Positions 45,188-57,687 of a stretch of 64,000 nt of DNA are shown here, one piece after another. Under the pieces are notes generated by a model that ran no database searches, was not told the DNA's origin, and saw nothing but the letters and a program-made list of their open reading frames with translations. Each line of letters opens with the position of its first letter. Within the stretch, counting starts at the first letter, position 1. This stretch comes from Volvariella volvacea V23 (Eukaryota > Basidiomycota > Agaricomycetes > Agaricales > Pluteaceae), in NCBI GenBank assembly GCA_000349905.1, contig KB722737.1, positions 2,052,293 to 2,116,292 of the forward strand, read 5' to 3'. Position numbers and translations under genes: made by a program.

Positions 45188-46691
45188 ATGGCACCCTCCT
45201 CTCCCTCTTCTCCCTCTTCTTTTTCCTCTTCCTCTCGCGAGCATATATCCCGTTCTGACCCTCCCATCACCCCCGCCAGTCTCCAGTCCGTCGTATATCC
45301 ATCCGCATCCATTCGCTTCGGCATGAAAGACATCTCTGCCGCCTCCAACAAACACTCCCGCCAGTCCCTCATTTACCCCAAGAAGCGACCCTCTCCACAT
45401 GGTATAACCAAAGCCCACAAGTCCCCGTCACACCATTCCCAGGCCGTGTCACGGAAATCGCCACATTCGTCAAGGGCGGTACTGCTTCAGCAACAGCGTC
45501 AGCAAACCCGCATGGTCGCCATCCGCAACGATGCCATGCTCCTCGAAGACGAATATCGCGACGAAATTCGCTGCTATATGCATGATATGGAGGTCTGTTC
45601 TCCTCCCATCTCCCATTCTCCCCGCTCATCGCGTCCCACAGCGTTGTACAATGTCCTCCACCCAGTCCATGGACCAACAACCCGAAATCCGCTGGCATAT
45701 GCGGCCCTGTCTCGTCGATTTCCTCGTCGAGGTCCACTTCACCTTCCGCCTTCGGCCAGAGACCCTCTACCTTACCCTCAACATCGTCGACAGATACGTC
45801 TCCCGCCGGATCGTGTATGTCAAGCACTATCAGCTTGTTGGTTGCGCTGCTCTCTGGATTGCTGCAAAGTTTGAAGACGCCAAGGAGCGAGTCCCCACCG
45901 TTCAGGATCTCGCCCAGATTTGTCAGGACACATACGAGGAATCCGCCTTCATACAAATGGAGGGCCACGTCTTGTCTACCATCCAATGGACACTAGGACA
46001 CCCTACAGCGGAAGCGTGGCTGAGAACAATGTGCTGTGGCCCCGTACCCGAAGATGCCAAGGTCCAGCACGTTGCACGTTTTCTGATGGAGATCACCCTG
46101 TTCTACCGCGAATTCGTCAAGTACCCTCCGTCCACCATCGCCCTGGCTGCGTTGACTCTTGCTCGGTATCTGTGCGGCAAACCTCGTCGGATTTGGGAGG
46201 AGACCGAGGAATGCCTAGAAGTCATCGACTATCTCGACACTAGACTCTCCAAAAATGTGAACGACCTGTCGGAGATCTTGGTGAAAAAGTATTCCTACGC
46301 TTTTTACTCCAAGGCCGCTACATTTGTCGTTCAATACTATCTGCAAGGAGGTCGCTTCGCCCCATACACAGTGGCATCCCTCCCTGTGACCCCTACGAGA
46401 TCCCCGTCCGCCTCTTCTCTCAATACCCCGATGAGTTCTGCAACATCCAGATCCGATGTTTCGGATGATATGCCGCTTACACCATCCACGCCAGCTTTCT
46501 CCAGCGATTCTTTCCCTAGTTCACAGTCTCCGGATGAGAAGGAAAATACCCCAGCCACGTTCGAGCCCGTTTTGAACAAGCACCGCATCGAGACTCCCCC
46601 CGAGCAATTCCTCCCCCATGATTTCGTCACATTTGGTCGTTCCGCGCTGCATAATTTGAACAACGTCTCGCCCAGGGCTGTCGTGTCATAG
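45188..46691 (+). CDS. G1-type cyclin (Cln/Puc1-like)
   Basis: Cell-cycle cyclin that would activate the main CDK. Two exons (45188-45592 and 45642-46691; intron 45593-45641) give 484 residues. The first cyclin box starts at DEYRDEIRCYMHDME, then MDQQPEIRWHMRPCLVDFLV, LYLTLNIVDRYVSRRIVYV, LVGCAALWIAAKFEDAKER and FIQMEGHVLSTIQWTLGHPT. The second box includes HVARFLMEITLFYREFVKYP and STIALAALTLARYLCGK. FEDAKERVPTVQDL and the LSTIQWTLGHPTAEAWL pattern match Cln3/Puc1-type G1 cyclins better than B-type, which is why I call it G1. The C-terminus is Ser/Thr/Pro-rich, PEST-like, and holds a KEN tripeptide (46539-46547). Upstream the frame stays open but has no ATG before 45188. Confidence 0.85.
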
Positions 46692-48238
46692 CAGCTCCTA
46701 AGAATTGTATTTCTCTCAGCTCAATCCCGCCCACTATAATTGTCCGTGTCTAAAAGTTCTACGCAAAATGTACCACCACGCTGCAGACATTTCCCGCGCA
46801 ATCTCTTTCTCCGCACTTCAATTCATCATACATGCATCGGTTTTTCTCGCAATTGTTCCCAGCACCGCACCACTATTCTATCCTGACAGGCGTTCAACCT
46901 ATTCTTCGAGCTCTACAAAGGAGTAACAGCGGAGGGTCGGTCAACTCCAACATTCTGTCGGCTTCCCGAACATAATGTAGGAACATCGGACAGTCCTATT
47001 AAACACTTTCTGCATGGTACCTATTCCCTCTGTCTATCATTTTCTTTGTCGAGCTACACCCGTGTAGAGAGGGTTTTCGAGCCCAACCACACCCTCCTTG
47101 GCCGTGTAGCTTGCCGTTCCATATTACATTCTTTTTCTCCATACTATATCCCTGCATTCGCCCCCTCATCATTCACCGCACTTTTTTTCTCCTCATTGCA
47201 ATAACCCTTTGACCCATTCGATTTTGAACACGACGACAGCCTGCATTCCTTGTGAACTCTCGTTTCAGATGCATTCATTCAGATTCTAGTAAAGTATATT
47301 TTATTTTTTACTTACTCTGTCGCGTGTTCTTTTGTCGTACTCGCTCGTACCTGCCACATACGTTTTGGTCTCTCTCTCATCTGGGTCGATTCCTTTTTGT
47401 CGACGTTTTGTTCCTTCCTACGCTCCCCACATATACCTCTTCGTCATGTTGCAGCTCGACCCCCCGTCGGCATACATACTTGACATACACTCATACCACT
47501 GTCCTTTACCATTACAGCGTATATACTGCCATAGCTGTTCATGGACTCTGATAATCAGCCACTGAATAAAGCCACTACCATCAAATCTCTTGTTCGCCCC
47601 ACTCTACCGTTCACGCCGAGGGGGATATATTGCAAGTGGAAAGACCCTAGACACGGTTGGGAAGAATAAGGGTGGACGTGTGACTGCTCCGCACACAAGT
47701 TCTTCCACGAATACAAAATTGGGCGCCATCAGGAACCGGGCGGCATGGGAAGCGATGAAGGATAAGAGCAAGATTGAGAAATGCAAATTCCCCCATAAGT
47801 TGCACAAGGCTGCAAGCCCCCACCCCCTCTTCTTCTGCATCAGATCAAAAAAGCCCTTGTCGTCAATAAGGTTTCTGAATCTTATAGTGGAGAGAGGTAA
47901 ATAGGGACCCTGCGAGTTATCAATCTCGATATCATGCCGGATTGCGCATATCTACCTCCCTTGTATTGTGGTGCACCCTGCCCTCAGAGTTTGCGTCGAT
48001 AGGGTTCCCGGTATCAGTCTGGTGAAATTGGGCCAGTCCTTCCATTGGACGCCACCAAGATCGCTGGAACACGCGTCGCTGTCCGCCAGCCGATTTACTC
48101 GATATCCTTATTCATCTCACAGAGGGGGGGTGGTAGTATCATCCCACACATGACGAGTAATTTACAACATAACGTTAACCGAGTCTCCGAGCAGTACGAA
48201 TGCTACATAAACAAGATCCATATGGTTCATCGTCATCT
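46692..48238. other. Gene-free region after the cyclin gene
   Basis: About 1.5 kb between the stops of the cyclin (plus) and the oxidoreductase (minus). It is T/C-rich, especially 47230-47560, and contains a small inverted repeat CTACACCCGTGTAG near 47054. Open frames here (for example 47590-47904, plus) have no recognisable product. It probably holds long 3' untranslated regions, or a noncoding transcript. Confidence 0.55.
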
Positions 48239-50254
48239 TCACTCCAACACCCACAGGTCTCCATCACGTCGAATGCCAACGGGTCTCTTCTCGTCCAGAC
48301 TGATCCTGCCTGCATTCAGAATAGCTGTAGTTAGAACCGTGTTGGCGATCGTTGGAAGCCCGTGTGCATCGTAGTCTGAGGGCTTGCTAAGGCCTGCATT
48401 TATGCTTCGGGCGGCATCGATAAACTTCTCGATGGATATATAACCATATCCGCGCTGTCCATCAAAGTGGCCGGTTTCTGATGGAGAATATTTCATACTA
48501 GGAATATAAGAGAAGGTTTATCGGGTAGGTTCGGCGTTAGTAAGGGTAGAAATTATCACGGAGTGCGTCAGATTATAGAGTGAGAGACCAAAGACAGGGG
48601 TAGAGAGTAAGGCAAGTGAAGATCGTGAGTAACGACAGGAGGAATGAATGCACAGTCTACTTACTAGAAGGGATTGTACCATATCTTCCCTGTCTCGTCC
48701 ACAGTAACGTCGTAACCGCGGTGTGCTTGATCGACCGTAATATCGCCCTTGGAGAGACGGAATTCAGATACGCAGAGGACGGATGGCAAGGGGTTTTGCG
48801 AAATGAGATGCTCACCTTTTCCCCCATATAGTACCAGTACTGAGCGGAATGAACACCTGCCTTAAGCGGTGCTGTCCAACTTGCTGTGTACACCGCTGTG
48901 CCCTTGTGCTTGGGGCTTTTGAGCGATTGCCAATCGACCAAGAGAGTGATCGTGTCCTCAGTCTCGGGTACGCAATTATACGGTTCACTGGTGGCAATTC
49001 CTGTAGCGGCGCTAGCCACTACCCGTGTAGGGACGGCTATGTCCTGGAGAATCCAGGCGCAGATGTCGATGTGATGAGACGATAGATAGTAGCTTTAGTG
49101 CAGGCGATATTAGACACGCTGCCCGAGATGATTGTATATATGCAAACCTGATATCAGAGTCCTTCCCTGCCCATGCTCGGAAGGTCTCGAGCTGGCTCTT
49201 CGGTTGACTCATCCATGCATTAAAGAAATTGAACTCGCCCAAAGCCTTGGCCCTTGCTTTGGCGTCACTATAGACGGGATCGTATCTAGTGGTGTAGGGA
49301 GTAAATATAAACTCTGTGACGGACACGAGAGCAATACCGTTTGTGATGTTCTACGAAGCAGACAACGTTGTGCTTCTTCGCCGCTTCGATGAGGGCATTA
49401 TGATGTTCCAGTAGCTTGACGGCGGGCTTTGTAACCAGGACGTGTATCCCGCGCTCAATCGCATAGATGGCAATAGGGTAATGGGTAGCTAGGATACGTA
49501 AATTAACGATACTGCATCTGAATGAGAATTGTATCTTACTGTCGGGAGTGAAAATAATGACCGCATCGCCAGGAGACAATTTATCAATGGCAGCTTTGTC
49601 TATCGGAGTTTTGTCAGAGGATTTCGCCGATAATGCCAATAAAACGCACAAGCTTCCGGGTCGATTTTGTTCTCTTCGGGGAATGCATCAAATCTATAAG
49701 CGACGGTCAATGACACCCCCCATGTTGCGGTGGGGCTCTCACGTTAGATCCATGTCCTTGTAGACGGCGCCGATGTTATCTGCCAGGTGCTGTCGGATGG
49801 CGGGGAATTTTCCTCCGTTGACGCCAACCATTCCGAGTTTGTCCACCTAAAATGCACCTAACATAAGTATCTCGTAGACGACCGACTCGTCTACATTACC
49901 TTGCCCAGGCGTCTTAGATCGAACAAAGTCAGGCCAACGACCTGGTAGACCAATCAGAGGAGTTCGCAGAGAAGCAATTCACATTCATACTCCAATCTAG
50001 CAAGAGATAGGGGTGAGCACTTGGAAAATAGCTATGCGCGACAGTGCTACCTTCTTGTCGGACTTGGATGCACCCGATCCCGTCCAACCGGTGGTGTATT
50101 CGCCCTGCAAACTCGCGGTCATGCTAGGGTCCTTGCTGTGACGTGTTCAGCTTACAGTACCACCTAGAAATCCGTGAGTCGGTTGCAGCAGCTGATGGAC
50201 TAGGGCACTACTCACACATGAGGACATTGAGTTTGGGGACATTGCTAGACATGA
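48239..50254 (-). CDS. Gfo/Idh/MocA family NAD(P)-dependent oxidoreductase
   Basis: Sugar dehydrogenase-type protein built from many small exons. It starts [12 protein letters not shown] at 50254, then an exon with [18 protein letters not shown]. The segment [20 protein letters not shown] belongs to the nucleotide-binding part, followed by [20 protein letters not shown] and [20 protein letters not shown], the VTKP motif being the family EKP-type cofactor site. Next come [20 protein letters not shown] and [37 protein letters not shown] and [17 protein letters not shown] sequence ([18 protein letters not shown] after splicing). The last exon opens [19 protein letters not shown] and ends DGDLWVLE. 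Fungal relatives include D-galactose dehydrogenase and the Gal80 regulator. The substrate cannot be told, and an enzyme versus regulator role is open. Confidence 0.8.
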
Positions 50255-51171
50255 TTGCGACTCGGGCCTGAGATGGATGGACTATAGAAGGATGAAGAGA
50301 AGACGAGCACCATCACTGCGACGACGCTGCTTATACGGCACTCAGGAGAAGTTGGGGCGTCTCTTCGGACCGCACTGATACGGGCCGGGCGGTTACTCGT
50401 TCCGGAAGGGGCGTGCCCTCTCCCGAGCTGTTCTGCACCAGCCGAGATGGCCAAGGCGCGGGCTGCACAAACTCCTTGGTTCACAGCGCAAATGGCTGGT
50501 TCACGCTTGGCCAAAATCTCTTTGGGAACGGACTTGGGGTACCGAGGCGTTAGTTGCGGCCTGGCGGCTACCGACGGGACTTGATCAATATCCGCGTCAC
50601 AATCCCGGGTGCCAATTAACGGCGCACTCGTAGGTTATCACCAGCAACGACCATGCGCTTATCCACTCACATCTTCCCAAGCATTTAGGTTTGGGCACGA
50701 GCATCACGGCGTCCAGAAAGTTACGCGCGCTGATGCTAACCGACAATCGTCCTCAACCTTTGCCCCGACGTGATGGCTGTTCATGGCGCTGGCACCGACG
50801 CAATCGCTGATTTCACCCTGCACTCTGTGAGGTAGAACAATGGGCAATCGTGTCTGGGTGGGGGCCGACACTCGTCATGAGGAGGCAGTGTCTCCCGATG
50901 TCCATTGTCTACACGTGTCTGCGTGACGTCAGGCAGCAACGTGTGGACCAGTTCGAATTCGCCCTCCCACTGCCAGCCACCGTCCTCCTCCACGAACAAG
51001 ATCTGTTACGAACTTTGACGACCACTCAATTCGCTTTCATGCTCTCAATCTAAACCTCTATCACCGCCAACCTTCATCTCCCGCTATCCCTCTCTATCCG
51101 TCCGCTTCTCATCCCTTTTTGTCTTTTCATTATATTTTACTCTGGCCTAACTCTTGCCCTCCCATTTCATC
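50255..51171. promoter_or_regulatory. Divergent upstream region with CRE, E-box and CGG-N9-CCG
   Basis: This 917-bp region separates the oxidoreductase (minus) from the gene at 51172 (plus). I see no gene in it. Candidate sites are CGG-N9-CCG (50390-50404), 136 bp upstream of the oxidoreductase start and shaped like a zinc-cluster factor site; ACACGTGT at 50911-50918, an E-box; and TGACGTCA (50924-50931), a perfect CRE palindrome 240 bp upstream of 51172. All are motif matches only. Confidence 0.35.
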
Positions 51172-53447
51172 ATGGCCCCGTTGATACCAAATTCAAGCGC
51201 ACCCCATTCACCGCCAGAATCCGGCTTCGTACCTCGGAAGGAGTTCATACGTGACCCCGTTACACGGCACACATTTGCGTTGCTTGCCATTGCGGGCTCG
51301 AATCTCGTCAAGCTATTCTCCTTTCCGGACTCCGTCTCACATGCACTCAGGATGATACTCGCTAACCAAGAATACTTCAAGTATTATCGAGAAGACCGCG
51401 AACAACACATGTGCGAATTCACCATCCACGGTAAGCCGTGGACGAGTTCCAAGGCATTCGCCACAGAGAAATTGCTCATGGATATCATAACGCTCATATG
51501 CCGATGTGGTTTCAGCTACCTATCTACCATTGATTATGGTCGTGAACAGGATGATCGTCTCACCATTGCCTTTGCACGTCCTATCCACGCCACCTTTCCA
51601 TCACCATCCGGCACCCCCCAGCTAGGCACACCTCTTGTTGATGGAGTCACCACCCATGCCGACAGGTCCAGGCCGTTGCACTTGCCATTTGGACTCTCGT
51701 TTGTATCCGCAACAGTACTGCGGGTTATATCTCCGCCGTTGCACTCAACGCCTGCCATTCTTCAGGCGGTACGTGGATCCTGGCCTCGTGGAGTAGTTTC
51801 GGAGAAGAAAGTTGGCTCAAATTCATACGAGTTCAAGTTGAGGGGATACAGCTGTGAGTAGCATATCCTAGCACTCTGTGGTGTTTGCTGACCGCTCTTA
51901 GTTTTTCAGCAGGACACATTTGCGACTGATTCCCTCACTTATATCTTGTCTTTACTCTCCACTCTTGACCAGCACTCTTTCTCCCTAGTAACATCCCTAT
52001 CACTCTCAAGTCGGTCCAGAGTCAAGGATCTTTGGGTATTCACTTGCCATTCCCATGTGACGGCAGACGACTCTGTACCACCCTCCATACTCAACAATTC
52101 CCACCCTGACATTCGCCGGAGGAGAACAAGCAACGATCCAGCTACTGGGATACCTTCAAACCACCATTATCGAGTTGATCCTCATTCATCTCATCAACGG
52201 GCCCATTCCGAGCAGAACCACGCGAGAAAGGGAGGGCCACGGACACACCCCCAGCAGGCCTTTCAACATGAGGCTGATTCTTATGCTCGTGTCAAGCTGC
52301 CTAGCACGGTATCTAGCAGTGTGGAGAATATGACAGGAGTTGGCGCTGGCTCGCAGCAAAGCTCTCCCCCGCAAAACCTGGGTGATATACCAGATTCTGC
52401 CTCAGATATCACCGCTGATGCCAATGGACAACCTACTCCAAGGCCGTCGTTAGCTGTCAGTCCGTCAGATTCCATCACAGACAAGGAGTCTCGCCCTAAT
52501 CCACCAGTGAGGTCACAAACCTGGTCTAGTGAAGGTGGACTGGAAGGTAACACTGTTCCTGCTCTTCTTGGACCAGGTGCATTCCGCGACTCTGCCATAT
52601 CAACCGGCACGGACGATAATCAGAGCAATACGTCCCAAAATTACGGAGATAGGTCTTCTAGGCGTTCGGATAGGCTGACCACCAGTCAGGCACTTCCAGG
52701 CGGTTGGCAGCCTTCGCCCATTGAAGAGAGTACTGAAGAGGAGACACAGCCTCCAGAACAAAGAGCGCCCCCAGCAAATACAGACCAAGGACACGACGAG
52801 CCACTTCTGCATCAAGTTGAATCCAGACATACTTCTCCATTGCTGAATGCTGCAATCGATCTGAGGAAGAGTGAAGCGGCTGTGATTGTAGACCCCTCCA
52901 CAATACCAGCACCAGTGCCTCTTCCAATGCCTCACCTACCATCGCCACAAGGGTCACCACCGAGACCTGTCCGGCAAGGCTCTCCTCCACATCGCCCAGG
53001 AAGGGGGAGGCCGAGGGAACCGCGTGGTAGTGGGGGTAGTCATGGGGGATGGGTCTTGGTCAATGTAGAGGGGCGAGCATCGCCTGGTACTGATTCTACT
53101 GAACACCGTGGCAGATATGTGCAGAATACAAGTCCCAGACTGGGACGTGCTCCGGAATCACAACCTGGATCCCCTTCGCATTCCAACTCCAGCTCGCCAA
53201 AACGGACGTTCTCTCTGACGCGGAAAAATGTGGTGCGTATTGGAGGTGCTGGCCACTGTCACTTTTTTGCTCATGCCTACTTATCCAGAGCAAGTTCAAT
53301 GAACAGACGCGATCGCAGTCTGTGACACCACAGAATAACAGAGAGCCCGCTCCAGAGAAAACCCGCCAAGGGTTTTTCGACCGCTTGCAGCATATTGGGA
53401 CGCCACAGGCGTCAAGGAATGAACGCAAACGACAGAGTCTGGACTGA
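51172..53447 (+). CDS. Unrecognised protein, ordered N-terminus and long disordered tail
   Basis: Three exons encode about 690 residues. The ATG at 51172 is the first in frame. Residues 1-250 look folded: FALLAIAGSNLVKLFSFPDS, LANQEYFKYYREDREQHMCE and EKLLMDIITLICRCGFSYLS are alternating hydrophobic patterns. An intron starts at 51854 (GTGAGT) and the frame resumes at FFQQDTFATDSLTYILSLL, followed by a short ordered piece ending KDLWVFTCHSH. From about residue 290 onward the protein is Ser/Pro/Gln/Arg-rich, with PPRPVRQGSPPHRPGRGRPR and GSGGSHGGWVLVNVEGR. The last exon ends TRQGFFDRLQHIGTPQASRN and a basic tail with stop at 53445-53447. I do not recognise the family; it may be specific to mushrooms. 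Confidence 0.75.
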
Positions 53448-54360
53448 GGAGCGTGCGGAAGACACTGAAAGACTTGTATGATAGCCATGACACTATGCAC
53501 ATCCCTTTGCGTTATTTATTGGCCGAGCACGACCATTTTGATGATTCTAACCATGGAATAGCTGATATTTCTGTTTTCACGTCGAGTTCCCTTCTGGTGG
53601 TCTAACTATACCCTTGTTTAATGCTCGGCGTTGTTTGCGCCGATTCCCCGCTCGTATACCAGGATATATTATTTAGGACAATAAGATGGACGGTGAAGCA
53701 TGCACCGCGTCTGTGTACTTGCTGTATTGACGAATTGCGGGGATTCACGGTCACGTGAACGGGCCACGTGGGAGCAAGTCAAACTTGGAGAGGGTAGCCG
53801 GAGAGGCGAAAGCGGAAGGGCGAGGAGGCGATACTCGACACAGGAGGATATGCTGAGACGAAATACAGAATGTGCGCTGAACTGAGAGAGAAGAGTATCT
53901 GCAAGCAGAAGTCAGGTGGCCAGGAATTTTTGTTTGTCACTTAAGCCAGCGGATTGGTTGCGAGTGTGGCGCCAAGTGAACTGTACATAGACGACGATGG
54001 CAAGTGGCTTGATGAGAGAGATGGCGGGCGGGATGCACATCGGGGAAGCAGAGGAGGAATGGGACAGGAGAACGGGGAGAGATGCGACAGGGAACAGCAG
54101 GAAAGGTGGATGGAAAAGGGAGAGGAGGAGCAGGTTGGGTTGAGCTGAGGTTTGTCTGGTTTTGCAATTGCCCACTCGCCGGTCCACTGGCACCAGCCAC
54201 CCACCTGTGTCCCTTTCTTTGCCGCTTCCCCATCACCCTCGTTCCCTCTTTCCTCCCAACCACTCCCTCCTCCCCAGCCCACCCGCCCTTCCTCCTCCTC
54301 CCCTCCTGCCCACACCCGCTCTCCCTCGCTCTCCCTCCGCCCTCTTCCTCATACATCGCT
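53448..54360. promoter_or_regulatory. ITC1 upstream region with two CACGTG E-boxes
   Basis: This 913-bp region lies between two plus-strand genes. It holds TCACGTGA (53751-53758) and CCACGTGG (53764-53771), two perfect palindromic E-boxes 6 bp apart, about 600 bp upstream of the next ATG. A very C/T-rich leader (54200-54350) precedes the ATG. The long minus-strand frames here only mirror that composition. I see no gene. Confidence 0.45.
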
Positions 54361-57300
54361 ATGCCGACTTGCCGCAGAAAACGTGTTATTTTGACCGAAC
54401 CCTCCCAAGACCTCTTGCATGCGGTCAAGTCAGATCCAGATAGACAGGTCTACTACCTCGAACAGACCGGCGAAATTTTTGAATCCTATGAGCAAGTCTC
54501 TGCCTGACTCCCATCGTCTTCTCCTCTCACCTCTGTCGCTCCCAGGGCCTACGCTGCGCGGATGTCTTTTTATAGACTCAAGCAATTCCAATGCGAGGTC
54601 ACCGGCAAGAGTGGCCTCGATTATTTCCAAGCGCTGGAGAGCGAGCGACAAGAAGCACGGACAATGCATTCCAGATTCCCTGAGCCTTTGAAACCTGCCG
54701 TATTGAAAGCCGTTCAATGGCGTATGTCTTGTTCCCTATATGCGCTTCTTCCATTTAATCTCCAACTACCCCACACTGCAGAGGTCATGGGTCGGCTAGA
54801 CCATCTCGTAGAGGCCGTGTATGACCGCTTCAAAGACCGCTACTTCCCAGAAGAGAGTGCGCCCCTTGTAAATTGTCTTGCCTTTTCACATGGCTAATGG
54901 ATGTCGTTCATCGTAGAGGTGGTTGTCGATCAGCAGGGATGCAGGCACGTCGTACCTTCGCCCATCCTATGGCATGTCCTTATATCTTTCTCGCCTCAGG
55001 TATCATGCACGTATCGAAAGCGTGATCTTACCCAAAGGAAAGGGTGATGTGCACCGTCAACCTATCTCACAATGTTGTCCGGAACTACACTCGATTGGTG
55101 ACCTCAAGACGCCACTGAAGGATGTGATTGCTAAAGATGACCCTATGATGTACGAATACAGAGTCAGGGTGCTAGAAATGGAGAAGGAGAAGGCAAACGA
55201 GAAGAATAAATCGACTGCTAAGGTAGAGAACCCGGAAGCACTCATCGGCGAGACCTGTCAGGTCCCACCCATGCAGCTAAGGTTCGTTTTTCTGTCTCAC
55301 GACTCGACTGAGATAGACTCACACCATTTCAGCCGTGACCGCCTCTCCTTCTCAAAGTCCATCCTTCGACGTTTCATTAGGGATTGTGTGGATCGAGAAG
55401 CTGCCGTTGCTTCTCCTTGGACCGTCAAGGCCTCGATTGCGAAACGTTATGGTGTTGACTCCGTCATGCCTGAAGAAACTCGTAAGGGTGTAGAAACTAT
55501 CAAGAAGGGCGAAATAGACAAGCGGAAGAAAGTATGGGAGGATAAAGAAGGTCCACCAACTAAGAAGCACAAAAAGATGACCGCAGCACAAGAGGAGAAA
55601 GGTAACCTCTCTCCTTTCTGGGCCTTGTATGAAATGTAAATCATTCTTCATAGCCGAAAAACGCGAACGTGAGGCTCGCGAGAAGGCTGAAAAGCAGAGA
55701 TTGGCCAAGGAAGAGGCTGAAAGACTAGCAGCAGAAAAGAAGAAAAAGAAACCTACTCGGTACCCTACCGAAGATCTTGATGTGCGCGTAAGTGAAAAAG
55801 ACAAGAAGGCAGGCATCAAAGTCAGGAAACCCACACCTGATCGTGCATCACTACCCTTCAATGATACTCCCGGTGCTTTTGAGGCTTTCCTCATGGGTTG
55901 GAACTTCCTTGTTGTGTATGGGTGAGTAGAATAGAACATTTATCCAGATGGCAACAATTAATTCATATGAACAGGCAACCTCTTCACCTCTCTGCTTTCA
56001 CCTTGGATGATTTCGAACACGCTCTGCGTCACTCTGTACAAGAGCCAACTTGTAATCTACTTGCTGAAGTTCATTCGACGCTAATTTACAACCTTCGGAC
56101 TGTACCATTTCAACGGCATAGTGCATTGGTATCCCTCTTACGGAAAAAGGATGAAATGGAGGAAGCTGGTCTCGAGGATGAAAGGGTGTTTGGGGTGTCC
56201 ATAGAGCAACTTACGAACGCAATGGCTGATGTTGGCAATAATTGGGAGAGGGTTCCCCTCAGAGCGTCTGAAGGGCGTGAAGGCTGGGAAGATGCATTAT
56301 TGGGTTGTCTAAAAGATGTGGGTATTCTGTGTCCATAAATTATACACCAGGGCACTCATAATATTCCTAGCACGCAACGATTGAGACTTTGCCGCGGCTC
56401 AGAGAAATCCTCACTCGGTTACTTTTTTCCCCTGAATCTGTTGACCACTCCCGGGCTTCAACCAGCTCTCGTGGATCGACACCCAGTAATACCAACCTCA
56501 CTTCCCGATCTACGCCTGCCGAGCGATATTACTCCTTACCGCCTGCGGACAGGATTGCGATCTTGTCATTTATGTGCAATCTGGCCGTTTCAAGCAAAGC
56601 AATCCACGCCCATATGGAGTCTTGCGAAGAACAGCTAACTGCGCTTAGAAAAGAGAAAATTGAGGTTAATCGCCTGAAAAAGCAATAGTGAGTCAATTCT
56701 CGCTCGTACCTACCTAGTTGCAGGACGTATTGACATTGGTTTAGCACCGAAGAGATGGCCGCCTTGGCAGAAGAAGCAAAAGAAAGTCCTCCCAAGATTG
56801 ACGAAGACGTAGTCATGGATTCTAGCGAACTGTCAGATATCTCGCCGTCTGAAGCTGGCTCCGAGGCAAATGGAAAGAAAGGAACTGCGCGTCAAAAACA
56901 GCTCCGTCAAAAAGTCGCCACTCAGGCCCACGCAAAGCAACGAGAGGCTGCCCGCGCTAAGCAAGCATCAATAAAACAAGCCATTGCTGAGCATCGTCGC
57001 CTGGATGAAGAAGTGAATAAGCTAGAGAGACGGTTAGAAGGGATTGAGCGCGAGTTTAGGAAGCTTTTGGGGGCTGTGCGAGTGAAGCCATTGGGTAGAG
57101 ATCGATTCTATAACCGCATCTGGTGGTTTGATGGCATGGGGGGAGCGTCACTGGTTGGGAGTGGAGGGGTCGCGCAATACGGGGCTGGGAGAGTGTTCAT
57201 CCAAGGCCCGAGTGAGATAGATGTTGAGCTGCTGGAGAAACGGAAGGACGAGGACATAAGTCAGAGACGATTGGAAGAAGAAGGCGAAGGCTATGTTTTA

Positions 57301-57687
57301 GGTGCAGGAGATTGGGCGGTATATGGCGTACAAGACGACGTAAGTCTCATACGCAGTTCGTGTAACCGTCTGACGCCGACACCTCTACTCAGTTTGAGGA
57401 ATTTATCAAGTGGCTTAACCCTAAAGGCCATCGAGAGTTGGCTCTGAAGACAGCATTAAATAAGTGGTTGACGCACATTTTAGCCGGCATGAAAAAACGC
57501 ACAGCGGTGGGTTGCAAAGAAACTTTAATTCCGTTCTCGTGCTGACATCAAAATGCAGGACCTAAACGTCAATGCCAAACTGCCCGAAGCGCGGCGTAGT
57601 GCGCGTACAAAGGCTATGGCCGGCCACGATATCTCCAGGGAGCCATATATGTTGTGGACTAACCGTAAAGCAGTGAATTCTTCATAG
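54361..57687 (+). CDS. ITC1: ITC1/ACF1-type WAC-DDT subunit of ISWI remodeller
   Basis: Accessory subunit of ISWI chromatin remodelling complexes. The N-terminus MPTCRRKRVILTEPSQDLLH, with VYYLEQTGEIFESYE and YAARMSFYRLKQFQCEVTGK, is a WAC domain, which contacts DNA near replication sites and centromeres in related proteins. A long charged coiled coil (KREREAREKAEKQRLAKEEA and flanks) leads to a DDT domain: GAFEAFLMGWNFLVVYGQPL, LSAFTLDDFEHALRHS. Later come RIAILSFMCNLAVSS-type WHIM1 sequence (DRIAILSFMCNLA), a second coiled coil (LDEEVNKLERRLEGIEREFR) and VKPLGRDRFYNRIWWFDGMG, the WHIM2/3 motif. Final exons give FEEFIKWLNPKGHRELALKT and end with a stop at 57685-57687. Ten or so introns are short and regular. 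Size fits Itc1 rather than the larger BAZ proteins with PHD and bromodomain. Confidence 0.87.

Noticed and set aside
47590..47904. 104-residue plus-strand open frame after the cyclin
   Set aside because: Basic, no recognised family, lies in a T/C-rich noncoding stretch; could be chance.
53937..54428. 163-residue minus-strand open frame before ITC1
   Set aside because: It is the complement of a C/T-rich leader, giving a Gly/Arg/Glu-rich product, and it overlaps the ITC1 start.
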